In this document: one piece after another, positions 16,287-23,659 of the stretch
Position numbering within the stretch: position 1 is the first letter of the stretch
Layout: every line of letters begins with the position of its first letter
DNA from: Bacillota bacterium
Lineage (GTDB): Bacteria; Bacillota; Bacilli; Alicyclobacillales; SLC66
Reading direction: 5' to 3'
Length of the DNA stretch: 32,143 bases
Assembly: GCA_021785975.1 (NCBI GenBank)
Contig: JAJYOE010000005.1
Span: 1-32,143, forward strand
Position numbers and translations under genes: made by a program
Notes under the pieces: model-generated
Seen by the model: the letters and a program-made list of their open reading frames with translations, nothing else
Database searches by the model: none
Told to the model about the DNA's origin: nothing

Positions 16287-16868
16287 ATGCCAGGTCGCGC
16301 TTACACTCAAATTATCCTAGCGATGTTGCGCATCGGTGTGCTTGGGTATGGGGGAGGTCCCTCGTCGATACCGCTCTTTCGCCATGAAGCGGTCACCAAG
16401 TACGCATGGGTGAGCGATGATGAATTTTCGGAGATTCTCGCCCTTGCCAATGCATTGCCAGGCCCGATTGCAACGAAAATGGCAGCCTATTTGGGCTACC
16501 GGTTAAAACACACACTAGGTGCCATTCTGGCGGTAGGGGTCAACATTTTGCCATCGTCGATTGCCATGATGGTGGTATTGGTTATCCTGACCTCCTTGCA
16601 AAAGGAGGCTTGGGTAAAAGGCATGACCACTGCCGTGATACCGGTGGTTTTTGTCATGCTTGGCATGCTCGCTTATGATTTTGTCAAAAAAAGCTGGAAA
16701 GGACTAGGAAAAGTACAAGGAACGCTCTTTGGCATCGCGGCGTTCGGAGTGCTGGTGTTATTTCATTTTCAATCTGGGTGGATGGTGATTTTGTTTTTGG
16801 TGTATGGAGCTTTTCACCCAAGTATCTTGAAACGCCTTGGCGGCAGACATAGGGGGTCGCCTGAGTGA
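16287..16868 (+). CDS. chrA1: Chromate transporter, short-chain CHR subunit 1
   Basis: One half of a split CHR-family transporter (193 residues, about 6 transmembrane segments). Signature motifs are 'GYGGGPSSIPLFRHEAV' near residue 20 and 'ANALPGPIATKMAAYLGYR'. Full-length ChrA proteins carry two such domains; in Bacillota two separate short genes often work as a pair. The SD is AAGGTG, 5 nt before ATG. It overlaps the second subunit by 4 bp. CHR proteins export chromate or in some cases move sulfate; the actual ion is not certain from sequence. Confidence 0.88.
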   Translation: MPGRAYTQIILAMLRIGVLGYGGGPSSIPLFRHEAVTKYAWVSDDEFSEILALANALPGPIATKMAAYLGYRLKHTLGAILAVGVNILPSSIAMMVVLVILTSLQKEAWVKGMTTAVIPVVFVMLGMLAYDFVKKSWKGLGKVQGTLFGIAAFGVLVLFHFQSGWMVILFLVYGAFHPSILKRLGGRHRGSPE

Positions 16869-17395
16869 CGCTTTTACACATATTCCTGGCGCTCTTGGTG
16901 GCGAATATACTCGGATATGGAGGCGGTCCATCTACCATCCCGCTGATACAGAATCAGGTGGTGAACGTGTACCACCTGATGTCAAGCGCGGACTTCTTTC
17001 ACGACCTGGCGTTGGCCAACGCCTTACCTGGACCCATCGCTACGAAAATAGCCGTGTATGTCGGATTTACCTCATTTGGATGGATCGGCGCAGTGGTGGG
17101 ATTGGCAGCGACGATTTTGCCTTCCGCAGTGGCTGTGGTAATTCTGCTTGAGTGGCTGCATCACTACAAACAGACTGATCCTGTCAAGGGAATGGTACTT
17201 GTGATTCAACCAGCGATTGCCGTTTTGATGCTCGTGTTAACCTGGAACGTCGGCGTTAGTGGTTACACCTCGATGAACCTGATCCATTTTCTGATCATCG
17301 GTGTGCTTGCCTTTATCGCACTCGTCAAGTTGCGGGTGCATCCAGTATTTGTGATCGCAGGAGCGCTGATATATGGAGCAATTTTTATACGCTAG
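16865..17395 (+). CDS. chrA2: Chromate transporter, short-chain CHR subunit 2
   Basis: Second half of the split transporter, 176 residues, with the same motifs 'GYGGGPSTIPLIQNQVV' and 'ANALPGPIATKIAVYVGF'. It starts at GTG 16865, overlapping the first subunit's TGA (GTGA), which indicates coupled translation and a 1:1 complex. The two halves are homologous and should insert with opposite topology. The gene ends 7 bp before the convergent alcohol dehydrogenase stop. Confidence 0.88.
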   Translation: MTLLHIFLALLVANILGYGGGPSTIPLIQNQVVNVYHLMSSADFFHDLALANALPGPIATKIAVYVGFTSFGWIGAVVGLAATILPSAVAVVILLEWLHHYKQTDPVKGMVLVIQPAIAVLMLVLTWNVGVSGYTSMNLIHFLIIGVLAFIALVKLRVHPVFVIAGALIYGAIFIR

Positions 17396-17402
17396 CAAAA
17401 GA

Positions 17403-18557
17403 TCAAGCGTGATGATAAGTATTGGATAAAATCATTCGGTAATCTTCCAGAGTGATTGTCCTGACGTTGCTCGGGGTCGAGCCGTTTGCAAAAGCCAATG
17501 CTGCTAATTTGTCAAAGTCTCTCTCATTTACGTCGGGAAGTTCACGGAGTTTTGCAATGCCAAGAGATTGGGTAAAAGCGAATACTCCGTTGATCAGTTG
17601 TTCCACCGCGTGATCATCATCTTGCGCGTCATTTGAATACCCCATTAGTCTCGAGATATCTGCATGAAGAGCAATATTGTCTTGTGCGTTAAAGCGCAAT
17701 ACATGAGGTAAAAAAATAGCATTGGCGATACCGTGCGGCGTGTCGTAGACGCTCCCGAGCGCTTCAGCGAGGCAATGCACGGAAGCTACGTCCGCGTTGC
17801 CAAAGCAAAGACCGGCTAACAGACTCCCCTCCAGCATTTTTGTGCGAGCTTCTAGGTTTTTTCCGTCACTTACCGCGATCGGCAACGCAGGAATGATCGT
17901 ACGCATCGCCTCTGCGCCGTATGCTTTTGAAATGGGGCTTGTGATCGTGCATGTATATCCTTCTATAGCATGAACCAGCGCGTCGACGCCGGTCGCGGCA
18001 GTGACAGATGCCGGTACGCTGACAGTTAATCGGGGGTCCAATACCGCCAGTATGGGGCGCATTTTCTCGTGTTTGAGTGTCATCTTTCGATGTGTAAAGG
18101 ATTCGGTAATGACGGCGGACCTGGTGACTTCAGATCCTGTGCCTGCCGTGGTTGGAACACAGATGACAGGGGCCATCTCCTGATAAGGTCGATGACCATC
18201 TGCATACTCACTGGGATTACCCCCTGATTTTGCGAGAAGGGCGATGGTCTTGGCGGTATCCATCGCACTTCCACCGCCAATGGCGAGCACTGCATCCGCG
18301 TGAATTCCTTGGAATACTTCAGTTCCATACAGACAGTCTGAATCGCGTGGATTTTGGGCGACTTGATCGAAAGTTTCGACATGTATCCCACTTTTTTGCA
18401 GAGACTCCGAAATCGGATCAATGATTCCAGTGCTTACAATACCCGGGTCCGTAACGATCAGCAATCTTTTGAACTCCAGCTTTGTTAATTCATCTGGCAA
18501 TTGGGACGATTCTCCCGTGCCAAAACGAATTCGTGTCGGCATTTGATAGGTAAACAA
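17403..18557 (-). CDS. Iron-containing (type III) alcohol dehydrogenase
   Basis: A 384-residue NAD(P)-dependent dehydrogenase of the Fe-ADH family. Nucleotide-binding 'AVLAIGGGSAMDTAKTIAL' and 'VPTTAGTGSEVTRSAVIT' are clear. The metal ligands are present: Asp and His in 'GVDALVHAIEGY', His in 'SVHCLAEALG', His in 'TPHGIANAIFLPHVLRFN'. The residue that is usually the second His of 'HxxAH' is Glu here (CLAEALG). The start is TTG 18557 with AAGGGGATG about 11 nt upstream; ATG six codons in is an alternative. It is divergent from an aldo/keto reductase, and a shared control region is likely. The substrate is not deducible. Confidence 0.92.
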   Translation of the reverse strand: MFTYQMPTRIRFGTGESSQLPDELTKLEFKRLLIVTDPGIVSTGIIDPISESLQKSGIHVETFDQVAQNPRDSDCLYGTEVFQGIHADAVLAIGGGSAMDTAKTIALLAKSGGNPSEYADGHRPYQEMAPVICVPTTAGTGSEVTRSAVITESFTHRKMTLKHEKMRPILAVLDPRLTVSVPASVTAATGVDALVHAIEGYTCTITSPISKAYGAEAMRTIIPALPIAVSDGKNLEARTKMLEGSLLAGLCFGNADVASVHCLAEALGSVYDTPHGIANAIFLPHVLRFNAQDNIALHADISRLMGYSNDAQDDDHAVEQLINGVFAFTQSLGIAKLRELPDVNERDFDKLAALAFANGSTPSNVRTITLEDYRMILSNTYHHA

Positions 18558-18673
18558 ATGAGTTCATCCCCTTTTTTTAAATAGAATAAGTTGATAGAGT
18601 GAAGGATGCAACGTGTTAAGTTGATCCATACTAAGCTGATGTAGAATTTTGATTTCAGAAAGGAGAAAATTGA

Positions 18674-19570
18674 ATGGAAAAAAGACGTTTTGGAAGCACC
18701 GATATGGAAGTCAGTGTGCTGGGATTTGGCGGAGCGGAGATTGGCTATCAGGGCGCAACTGAGAAAGAGGTGACTGCCCTATTTGAGAGCGCGCTAGAAG
18801 CAGGGCTAAGTGTGATCGATACTGCAGAATGCTATATGAATAGTGAAGAACTGATTGGCAACACAATTTCACACCGTCGCCATGAATACTATCTGTTTAC
18901 TAAGTGCGGACATGCCTCTGGGATGCAGGGATCCGATTGGGATCCTGTGATGCTGGCGGCGCAAATAGACAGGAGCCTAATGCGCCTGAAAACCGATCAT
19001 GTAGATGTCATTCATTTACATAGTTGCTCTGAAGAGATTTTACAGCAAGGCGCGGTAATTGAAGTCCTTCAGCATGCTAAGCAAGCTGGAAAAACACGAT
19101 ATATCGGCTACAGCGGTGATGGCAAAGCGGCGCTTTGGGCTGTTCAGTCTGGGCTTTTTGACAGTTTGGAGACATCAGTCAATATTGCTGATCAAGAGGC
19201 GATTGAATTGACTATACCTAAGGCGTTGGAGCGGGGCATGGGAGTGATAGCGAAGCGTCCGATTGCCAATGCAGCCTGGAGAAGCGGATCGTTGCCAGAT
19301 GATGAATATGCACGGCCCTACTATCACCGTCTCCAGGCGTTGAATTATGATTTCCTGAATGGGAAAGTCAGCGACTCCATTGCAAAGGCGCTACGCTTTA
19401 CGCTCACGGTGCCAGGCGTGAACACTGCCATTGTGGGCACCGCAAAACCGCATCGTTATCGGGAAAATGTAGAAATGGCAGCGCAAGGGTCGCTTTCGGC
19501 TGAAGACTTTCAGACGATCCGATCCCGTTGGCATGAAGTTGCCAAGTCAGATTGGGTAGGGCTCATTTAA
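18674..19570 (+). CDS. Aldo/keto reductase
   Basis: A 298-residue NADPH-dependent oxidoreductase of the AKR superfamily. Visible: 'VSVLGFGGAEIG' at the N-terminus, catalytic Asp and Tyr in 'SVIDTAECYMNSEELIG', Lys in 'YLFTKCGH', His in 'DVIHLHS', and the C-terminal cofactor loop 'VNTAIVGTAKPHRYRENVEMA'. The SD is AAGGAG, 8 nt before ATG. It is transcribed away from the iron alcohol dehydrogenase across a 116-bp region; both may act on aldehydes or ketones of the same pathway. Confidence 0.92.
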   Translation: MEKRRFGSTDMEVSVLGFGGAEIGYQGATEKEVTALFESALEAGLSVIDTAECYMNSEELIGNTISHRRHEYYLFTKCGHASGMQGSDWDPVMLAAQIDRSLMRLKTDHVDVIHLHSCSEEILQQGAVIEVLQHAKQAGKTRYIGYSGDGKAALWAVQSGLFDSLETSVNIADQEAIELTIPKALERGMGVIAKRPIANAAWRSGSLPDDEYARPYYHRLQALNYDFLNGKVSDSIAKALRFTLTVPGVNTAIVGTAKPHRYRENVEMAAQGSLSAEDFQTIRSRWHEVAKSDWVGLI

Positions 19571-19744
19571 GCGATTGAATCCCATCAGCGACATGATCAG
19601 AATGGATTGGTTGATGAATTGCCAACGTGAATAGGTAAAGATTCGTGATGCTAATCCTGCAAATGAAGGAATTTATTATAGAAAACTAGTAAATCTTAAT
19701 ATAAAATGATATTATGCTTAAATATTGTTCATGTGATAATGGTT

Positions 19745-19754
19745 CGAGCGCTCG
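19745..19754. repeat. 10-bp perfect palindrome CGAGCGCTCG before the EAL gene
   Basis: CGAGCGCTCG lies 7 bp upstream of the GGAGG ribosome binding site of the gene at 19773. It could be a small operator or chance; the surrounding 200-bp gap (19571-19772) is AT-rich and otherwise unremarkable. Confidence 0.3.
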
Positions 19755-19772
19755 CTCGGCGGAGGGATTCAC

Positions 19773-21827
19773 GTGACGGACAAGTGGCAGAATAACGATG
19801 ATGGACAACTTACCATGCCTGGACAATTCCCGGTTTTTTTTGTGATGGATACAAGTGGCAAGGTGTCTTTCATTGAGGAAAAAAAGAATAGGCAGGAAGC
19901 GCTCGACCCCGCTCTGTATTTATATTTACAGAATATATTGAAAAAAAAGCGTTCTAGTATCAGTGACAGTGAGATTTTTGAACTTGATAAAGTTAGTATT
20001 TTTCTCTCCTATATAGTGCTTCATCTTCCTTATGCGCCGTTTCGTATATTACTTGGCAGTGCGAAAGAAGTTCATGCGCATGAGCAAAAGATGGTGAAAG
20101 CATGGCTTCAAGATATGAAAACGATGAATTTCATGAAAGACGAATTGATTGCTGGCTCGGTTTGGGATTTGGCAAGCGAAGGGATGACTGTGACTGATCT
20201 GCATGGGACGATCATCCGGGTGAACCGCATGTTTACACAAATGACTGGATATACCGAGGAAGAGGCGATTGGGGTAAATCCGCGTATCCTTAAATCCGAA
20301 ATTCAGGATACTGCTTTTTATACACAGATGTGGGAACAAATCCTAGCTGAGGGCAGTTGGGAAGGGGAGATCTGGAACAAGCGAAAAGACGGAGAGGTCT
20401 ACCCTGAATGGCTACAAATACGAACAATACGAAATGAAAATGAGGAACCAATGTTCTATGTGGGGACCTTCTCCGATCTGACTTCGCAAAAGCAGTTAGA
20501 ACAGGAGATTCATCGGCGTACCTATTTTGATGAGTTAACGGGTCTGGCCAACGCCAAACAAATCAAAGTTGAAATTATGCAAAGTGTACTTCTTTCCTTT
20601 CAGCAACAAACCTTTGGGGCGATTGCCATGGTTGACTTGGACCGCTTTTCTACGATTAATCTCAGTTCAGGGAGAGAGACCGGCGACAGGTTATTAAAAC
20701 AATTTGCTAAAAAACTACAGGACAACCTCCCCCTTTTTGCACAAGTGGCGAGATGGGAAGACGATAATTTCATGGTGTTGCTAATGCCAGTGCTTAACGC
20801 CCCCTGGCAAACTATGAGAGAACAAGTTCAACTAATGATGCAGGAACTAAAGGAACAAATCGAAGGCAATTATCTGGTGGACAAACAGGCATTTTGGCTT
20901 TCTATCAGTATAGGTATCGCATTTTATCCTACACCACAGGGTGATGCCGACTGGCAGGAGGTCATTCGAAGAGTCGAATCCGCCCTGGAATTCGCCAAGG
21001 CAAAAAGCAGGGATCGCATCGCCATGTATCAACCTACTTTATTGCAGGATCAACAGACAAACTGGCGAATTGAGGAAGATCTTCCCCAGGCCATCGCCAA
21101 TCGGGAGTTTAGTCTGGCGCTTCAGCCGCAATTCGGGGCAGACAAAAGCAGTGACGGAGCAGAGGTGTTACTGCGTTGGCATCATGCGGAAAAGGGGTGG
21201 ATTCCACCCGGGCAGTTCATTCCTGTAGCTGAAAAAACAGGTTGGATATTTTCGCTTGGAGAATGGGTGTTTGAAGAGGCTTGTCGTTTGCAGGCTCAGT
21301 GGATGTCCGCAGGATATAAAGTTCCGTTGTCAGTGAATATCAGCGCGAGACAATTGGAAGATTCAATGCTGGTCGACAAACTCTTGAATTATGTGCACGC
21401 CTATCAATTGGATCCTGGATTACTGACGCTTGAACTGACGGAGAGCATGTTGATGCAGGACAAGGATAAGTTTCAGAAGCAGTTATGGGAGCTTCATCAG
21501 GCGGGATTTCCTATCTCCCTCGATGACTTTGGCACTGGTTATTCATCGCTAGCTTATTTCAATGAATTGCCCATTGATGAGCTAAAAATTGATCAAAAAT
21601 TTGTCAAAGAAATGCTGGTCTCTGAAAAGCACAAGCGGTTGATGGGGATTCTTTTGCATATTGGCAATCAGTTTGGCATCAAGGTAGTGGCAGAAGGGGT
21701 AGAAACCAAGGAACAAGAGGACTTTCTGGTAGCGAAGGGCTGTCAATATTTTCAGGGCTTTTATTATAGTAAACCACGAAGTGTCGAGGAATTCGTCACC
21801 GAGTACCTGGCGGGTTTTGCCCTTTAA
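19773..21827 (+). CDS. PAS-GGDEF(degenerate)-EAL protein, probable c-di-GMP phosphodiesterase
   Basis: A soluble 684-residue signalling protein with a GTG start and GGAGG SD. Order: an unassigned N-terminal region (1-120), PAS domain (about 125-245, 'GMTVTDLHGTIIRVNRMFTQMTGYTEEEAIG'), GGDEF domain (about 250-415), EAL domain (about 425-680). The GGDEF active site reads E329-D-D-N-F instead of GGDEF, so diguanylate cyclase activity should be lost. The EAL domain keeps the catalytic set: E464-V-L, 'SVNISARQ', 'LELTESML', 'DDFGTGYSSL', 'IDQKFV', 'VVAEGVET', 'QGFYYSKP'. It should therefore hydrolyse c-di-GMP, with PAS and the dead GGDEF as regulatory inputs. It converges on the STAS gene, with overlapping stop codons. 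Confidence 0.92.
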   Translation: MTDKWQNNDDGQLTMPGQFPVFFVMDTSGKVSFIEEKKNRQEALDPALYLYLQNILKKKRSSISDSEIFELDKVSIFLSYIVLHLPYAPFRILLGSAKEVHAHEQKMVKAWLQDMKTMNFMKDELIAGSVWDLASEGMTVTDLHGTIIRVNRMFTQMTGYTEEEAIGVNPRILKSEIQDTAFYTQMWEQILAEGSWEGEIWNKRKDGEVYPEWLQIRTIRNENEEPMFYVGTFSDLTSQKQLEQEIHRRTYFDELTGLANAKQIKVEIMQSVLLSFQQQTFGAIAMVDLDRFSTINLSSGRETGDRLLKQFAKKLQDNLPLFAQVARWEDDNFMVLLMPVLNAPWQTMREQVQLMMQELKEQIEGNYLVDKQAFWLSISIGIAFYPTPQGDADWQEVIRRVESALEFAKAKSRDRIAMYQPTLLQDQQTNWRIEEDLPQAIANREFSLALQPQFGADKSSDGAEVLLRWHHAEKGWIPPGQFIPVAEKTGWIFSLGEWVFEEACRLQAQWMSAGYKVPLSVNISARQLEDSMLVDKLLNYVHAYQLDPGLLTLELTESMLMQDKDKFQKQLWELHQAGFPISLDDFGTGYSSLAYFNELPIDELKIDQKFVKEMLVSEKHKRLMGILLHIGNQFGIKVVAEGVETKEQEDFLVAKGCQYFQGFYYSKPRSVEEFVTEYLAGFAL

Positions 21828-22147
21828 AACTTCTCAACATGAATTTCCTGGATATCCAAAAGGTTGATGAGATGGGTGATTTGAAATAATTCATGCACGT
21901 GATGTTTCAATCCTGTCAGGGTCAGTCGACCTCCACGGCTTTTCAGGTGATTGTGCAGCCCAACAAAGGCACCAAGACCGGTACAATCAATAAAATCAAG
22001 CTTTGACATATTGATGTGGACCTTATGGATTCCGGTATTTACAAATTGATATAATTTCAACTTAAACACCTCTGCTTCCGGTGCGTACAATTGGCCTTCT
22101 AAATTCACCAGGATCAAGTCATCATGATGAATAATTTCTACCGGCAT
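21824..22147 (-). CDS. STAS-domain protein (anti-sigma factor antagonist-like)
   Basis: A 107-residue single STAS domain like RsbV/SpoIIAA, the partner-switching antagonists that release a sigma factor from its anti-sigma kinase. The key loop is 'LDFIDCTGLGAFVGLHNHL'. In RsbV the corresponding Ser56 of 'DSTGLG' is phosphorylated; here that position is Cys55, which cannot be, though Thr56 is adjacent. The SD is AGGGGG, 7 nt before ATG. No anti-sigma kinase or sigma factor gene is next to it. It overlaps the stop codon of the EAL protein gene tail to tail by 4 bp. It may act in signalling or polarity control outside classical sigma release. Confidence 0.85.
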   Translation of the reverse strand: MPVEIIHHDDLILVNLEGQLYAPEAEVFKLKLYQFVNTGIHKVHINMSKLDFIDCTGLGAFVGLHNHLKSRGGRLTLTGLKHHVHELFQITHLINLLDIQEIHVEKF

Positions 22148-22259
22148 TGACGATACCCCCTATAAAGCCCCCCTGCGCTCATGCGCTCTTATAAGCGTAT
22201 CAATTTAAAGCCATATTAGCAGTGCTAAATGAGGAGAAAATGTGAACAACTCTTAACAT

Positions 22260-22883
22260 TTAAGGTTTTGGTAACAGTTCAGTAATGCCTGTAATGGCCA
22301 TCACCAAAGCCAATATCACGAGTGCCAGAGCGGTAATTCTCAATGTCCAAATTCTCCCTTTCCCCCCGGTGAGTGATAATCCACGATCAATCCCCACCGC
22401 AAGCACCACTTTAATTCCAACAAGAAAAATATAAAAACTGAGAATAAATAATGCGGCGTACCAGAAAGAAACGTTGGCGTAGCGAACGGTGATGGGAGAC
22501 CCGACGACTACCCAGAACAGCCAGGCATGGGGATTGATGATATTGACCATCACTGCATGCCATAACCCTTTAGTGTTGACTGCCAGTGCGAGATTGTCCT
22601 GGTTTTGCTTTCTGGCAGCGCGCCATGTATCTAATGCAATATAACCTATCATGAACGCCCCCAGTACTGTCATGCCATGCAGAACCCAAGGAGGAACATG
22701 ACTAAACAGCCATACAGTGGCTGCTACAATGAGAGCATCAGTAATGATAGGGGCAAAGGCCACCAGTGTGCCGCGTCTCCATCCATACTGCGCGCTTTGC
22801 GAGATCACCAAAGCCTGGAGTGGACCCGGCGCAAGCCCGGATGCCAGGCCCAACAAGATGCCAGTGAGGAGTACGTGAAACAT
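22260..22883 (-). CDS. LysE/RhtB-family amino-acid exporter
   Basis: A 207-residue membrane protein with about 6 transmembrane helices. The LysE signature is at the N-terminus: 'GLASGLAPGPLQALVISQSAQYGWRRGTLVAFAPIITDALIV'. The SD AAGGAG is 7 nt before ATG. It probably exports an amino acid or related metabolite; the substrate cannot be told. A 112-bp gap separates it from the STAS gene and its upstream region is shared with the divergent FMN-binding protein gene. Confidence 0.9.
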   Translation of the reverse strand: MFHVLLTGILLGLASGLAPGPLQALVISQSAQYGWRRGTLVAFAPIITDALIVAATVWLFSHVPPWVLHGMTVLGAFMIGYIALDTWRAARKQNQDNLALAVNTKGLWHAVMVNIINPHAWLFWVVVGSPITVRYANVSFWYAALFILSFYIFLVGIKVVLAVGIDRGLSLTGGKGRIWTLRITALALVILALVMAITGITELLPKP

Positions 22884-22947
22884 AAGCCAACTCCTTATCT
22901 GTTTGAATTCAAATAGGTTGTAAGGTTTATTACAGGATTCGTTGCTA

Positions 22948-22994
22948 AACTCCTCGATAAAGACTAGAGTAGCCTATTTTAATTTAGAGGAGTT
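22948..22994 (+). promoter_or_regulatory. Anti-SD/SD inverted repeat or promoter before the FMN-binding gene
   Basis: AACTCCTC (22948-22955) is the exact complement of GAGGAGTT (22987-22994), which is the ribosome binding site of the ATG at 23002. It could fold to hide the SD. In competition, TTGCTA-17 bp-TAGAGT (from 22943) looks like a modest sigma-A promoter, and if used, the left arm would not be transcribed. Confidence 0.35.
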
Positions 22995-23001
22995 CACATT
23001 C

Positions 23002-23631
23002 ATGGCGAAAAAGATGGGTAAACGATTAATGGGAATTTGTGGGGTAGCTGTCACTGCTGTTTACGCTGCAGGTTATATTTATACAATGCCATCGGCACAA
23101 GCAAACGCTGCTAGTGCATCGCTTCCTGCCGCTTCGACAAGCACCCCTGCGTCCTCTGGCGCGTCGGCAAGTGCATCTGCGTCTTCTTCCACCCCCACTA
23201 CTAATACTGCTAAGCATACCTCAAAGCAACATTCAACGTCATCACAAAATCATCAATCTACGAAATCATCGTCAACATCGTCAACATCGTCCACATCGTC
23301 GACATCGACATCGAAATCATCATCATCAGCATCATCCAAAAAGTCGCAAGCCGCATCCACTGCCAAATATAAAGACGGCACATTTACCGGAACGGGGACC
23401 AACTCCTATGGCACCTGCTCCGTGGCGGTAACGATTCAGCACGGCAAGATTGTTTCAGCAAAAATCACCAATTACATGATGCACTATCCCCAGTATTATA
23501 TTGATCCGCAGTTACCCCAGGAAGTAGTGTCCATGCAGACATGGCAGATTTATATTGTTTCTGGCGCAACGGCAAGTACCTACAATTTTGCAGAAGCCGT
23601 GTATTATGCACTTCAAAAGGCGAAGGCATAA
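23002..23631 (+). CDS. Exported FMN-binding-domain protein on a Ser/Thr-rich stalk
   Basis: I start at ATG 23002 (MAKKMGKRLMGICGVAV) with GAGGAG upstream, not at 22942. Of 209 residues, 1-35 are a signal peptide or signal anchor without lipobox or twin-arginine. About 36-125 are a low-complexity Ser/Thr/Ala/Lys stalk, long enough to cross a Gram-positive wall. About 127-209 are an FMN-binding domain (NqrC/RnfG C-terminal type), with 'KYKDGTFTGTGTNSYGTCSVAVTIQHGKIVSAKITN' and the flavinylation motif S187-G-A-T190. FMN should be bound by phosphoester to Thr190. It is followed by apbE (28 bp) and the RnfD/NqrB-like gene, so it is the likely terminal or intermediate flavin carrier of that electron conduit, comparable in layout to extracellular flavoproteins of Listeria. 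Confidence 0.88.
   Translation: MAKKMGKRLMGICGVAVTAVYAAGYIYTMPSAQANAASASLPAASTSTPASSGASASASASSSTPTTNTAKHTSKQHSTSSQNHQSTKSSSTSSTSSTSSTSTSKSSSSASSKKSQAASTAKYKDGTFTGTGTNSYGTCSVAVTIQHGKIVSAKITNYMMHYPQYYIDPQLPQEVVSMQTWQIYIVSGATASTYNFAEAVYYALQKAKA
23205..23340 (+). repeat. Low-complexity Ser-codon tract
   Basis: Degenerate TCA/TCG/ACA triplet repeats (for example TCGTCAACA units) encode the Ser/Thr stalk. Such tracts change length by slippage in units of three, so stalk length may vary between strains. Confidence 0.75.
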
Positions 23632-23659
23632 TGATGAATTGTCAGTTTAGGAGGCAATC

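Noticed and set aside
23205-23340. CRISPR-like or tandem-repeat array
   Set aside because: The triplet-like repeat lies in frame within the Ser-rich stalk; there are no spacers.
23114-23431. His/Arg/Pro-rich 105-residue ORF
   Set aside because: Frame-shifted shadow of the Ser-rich stalk of the FMN-binding protein.
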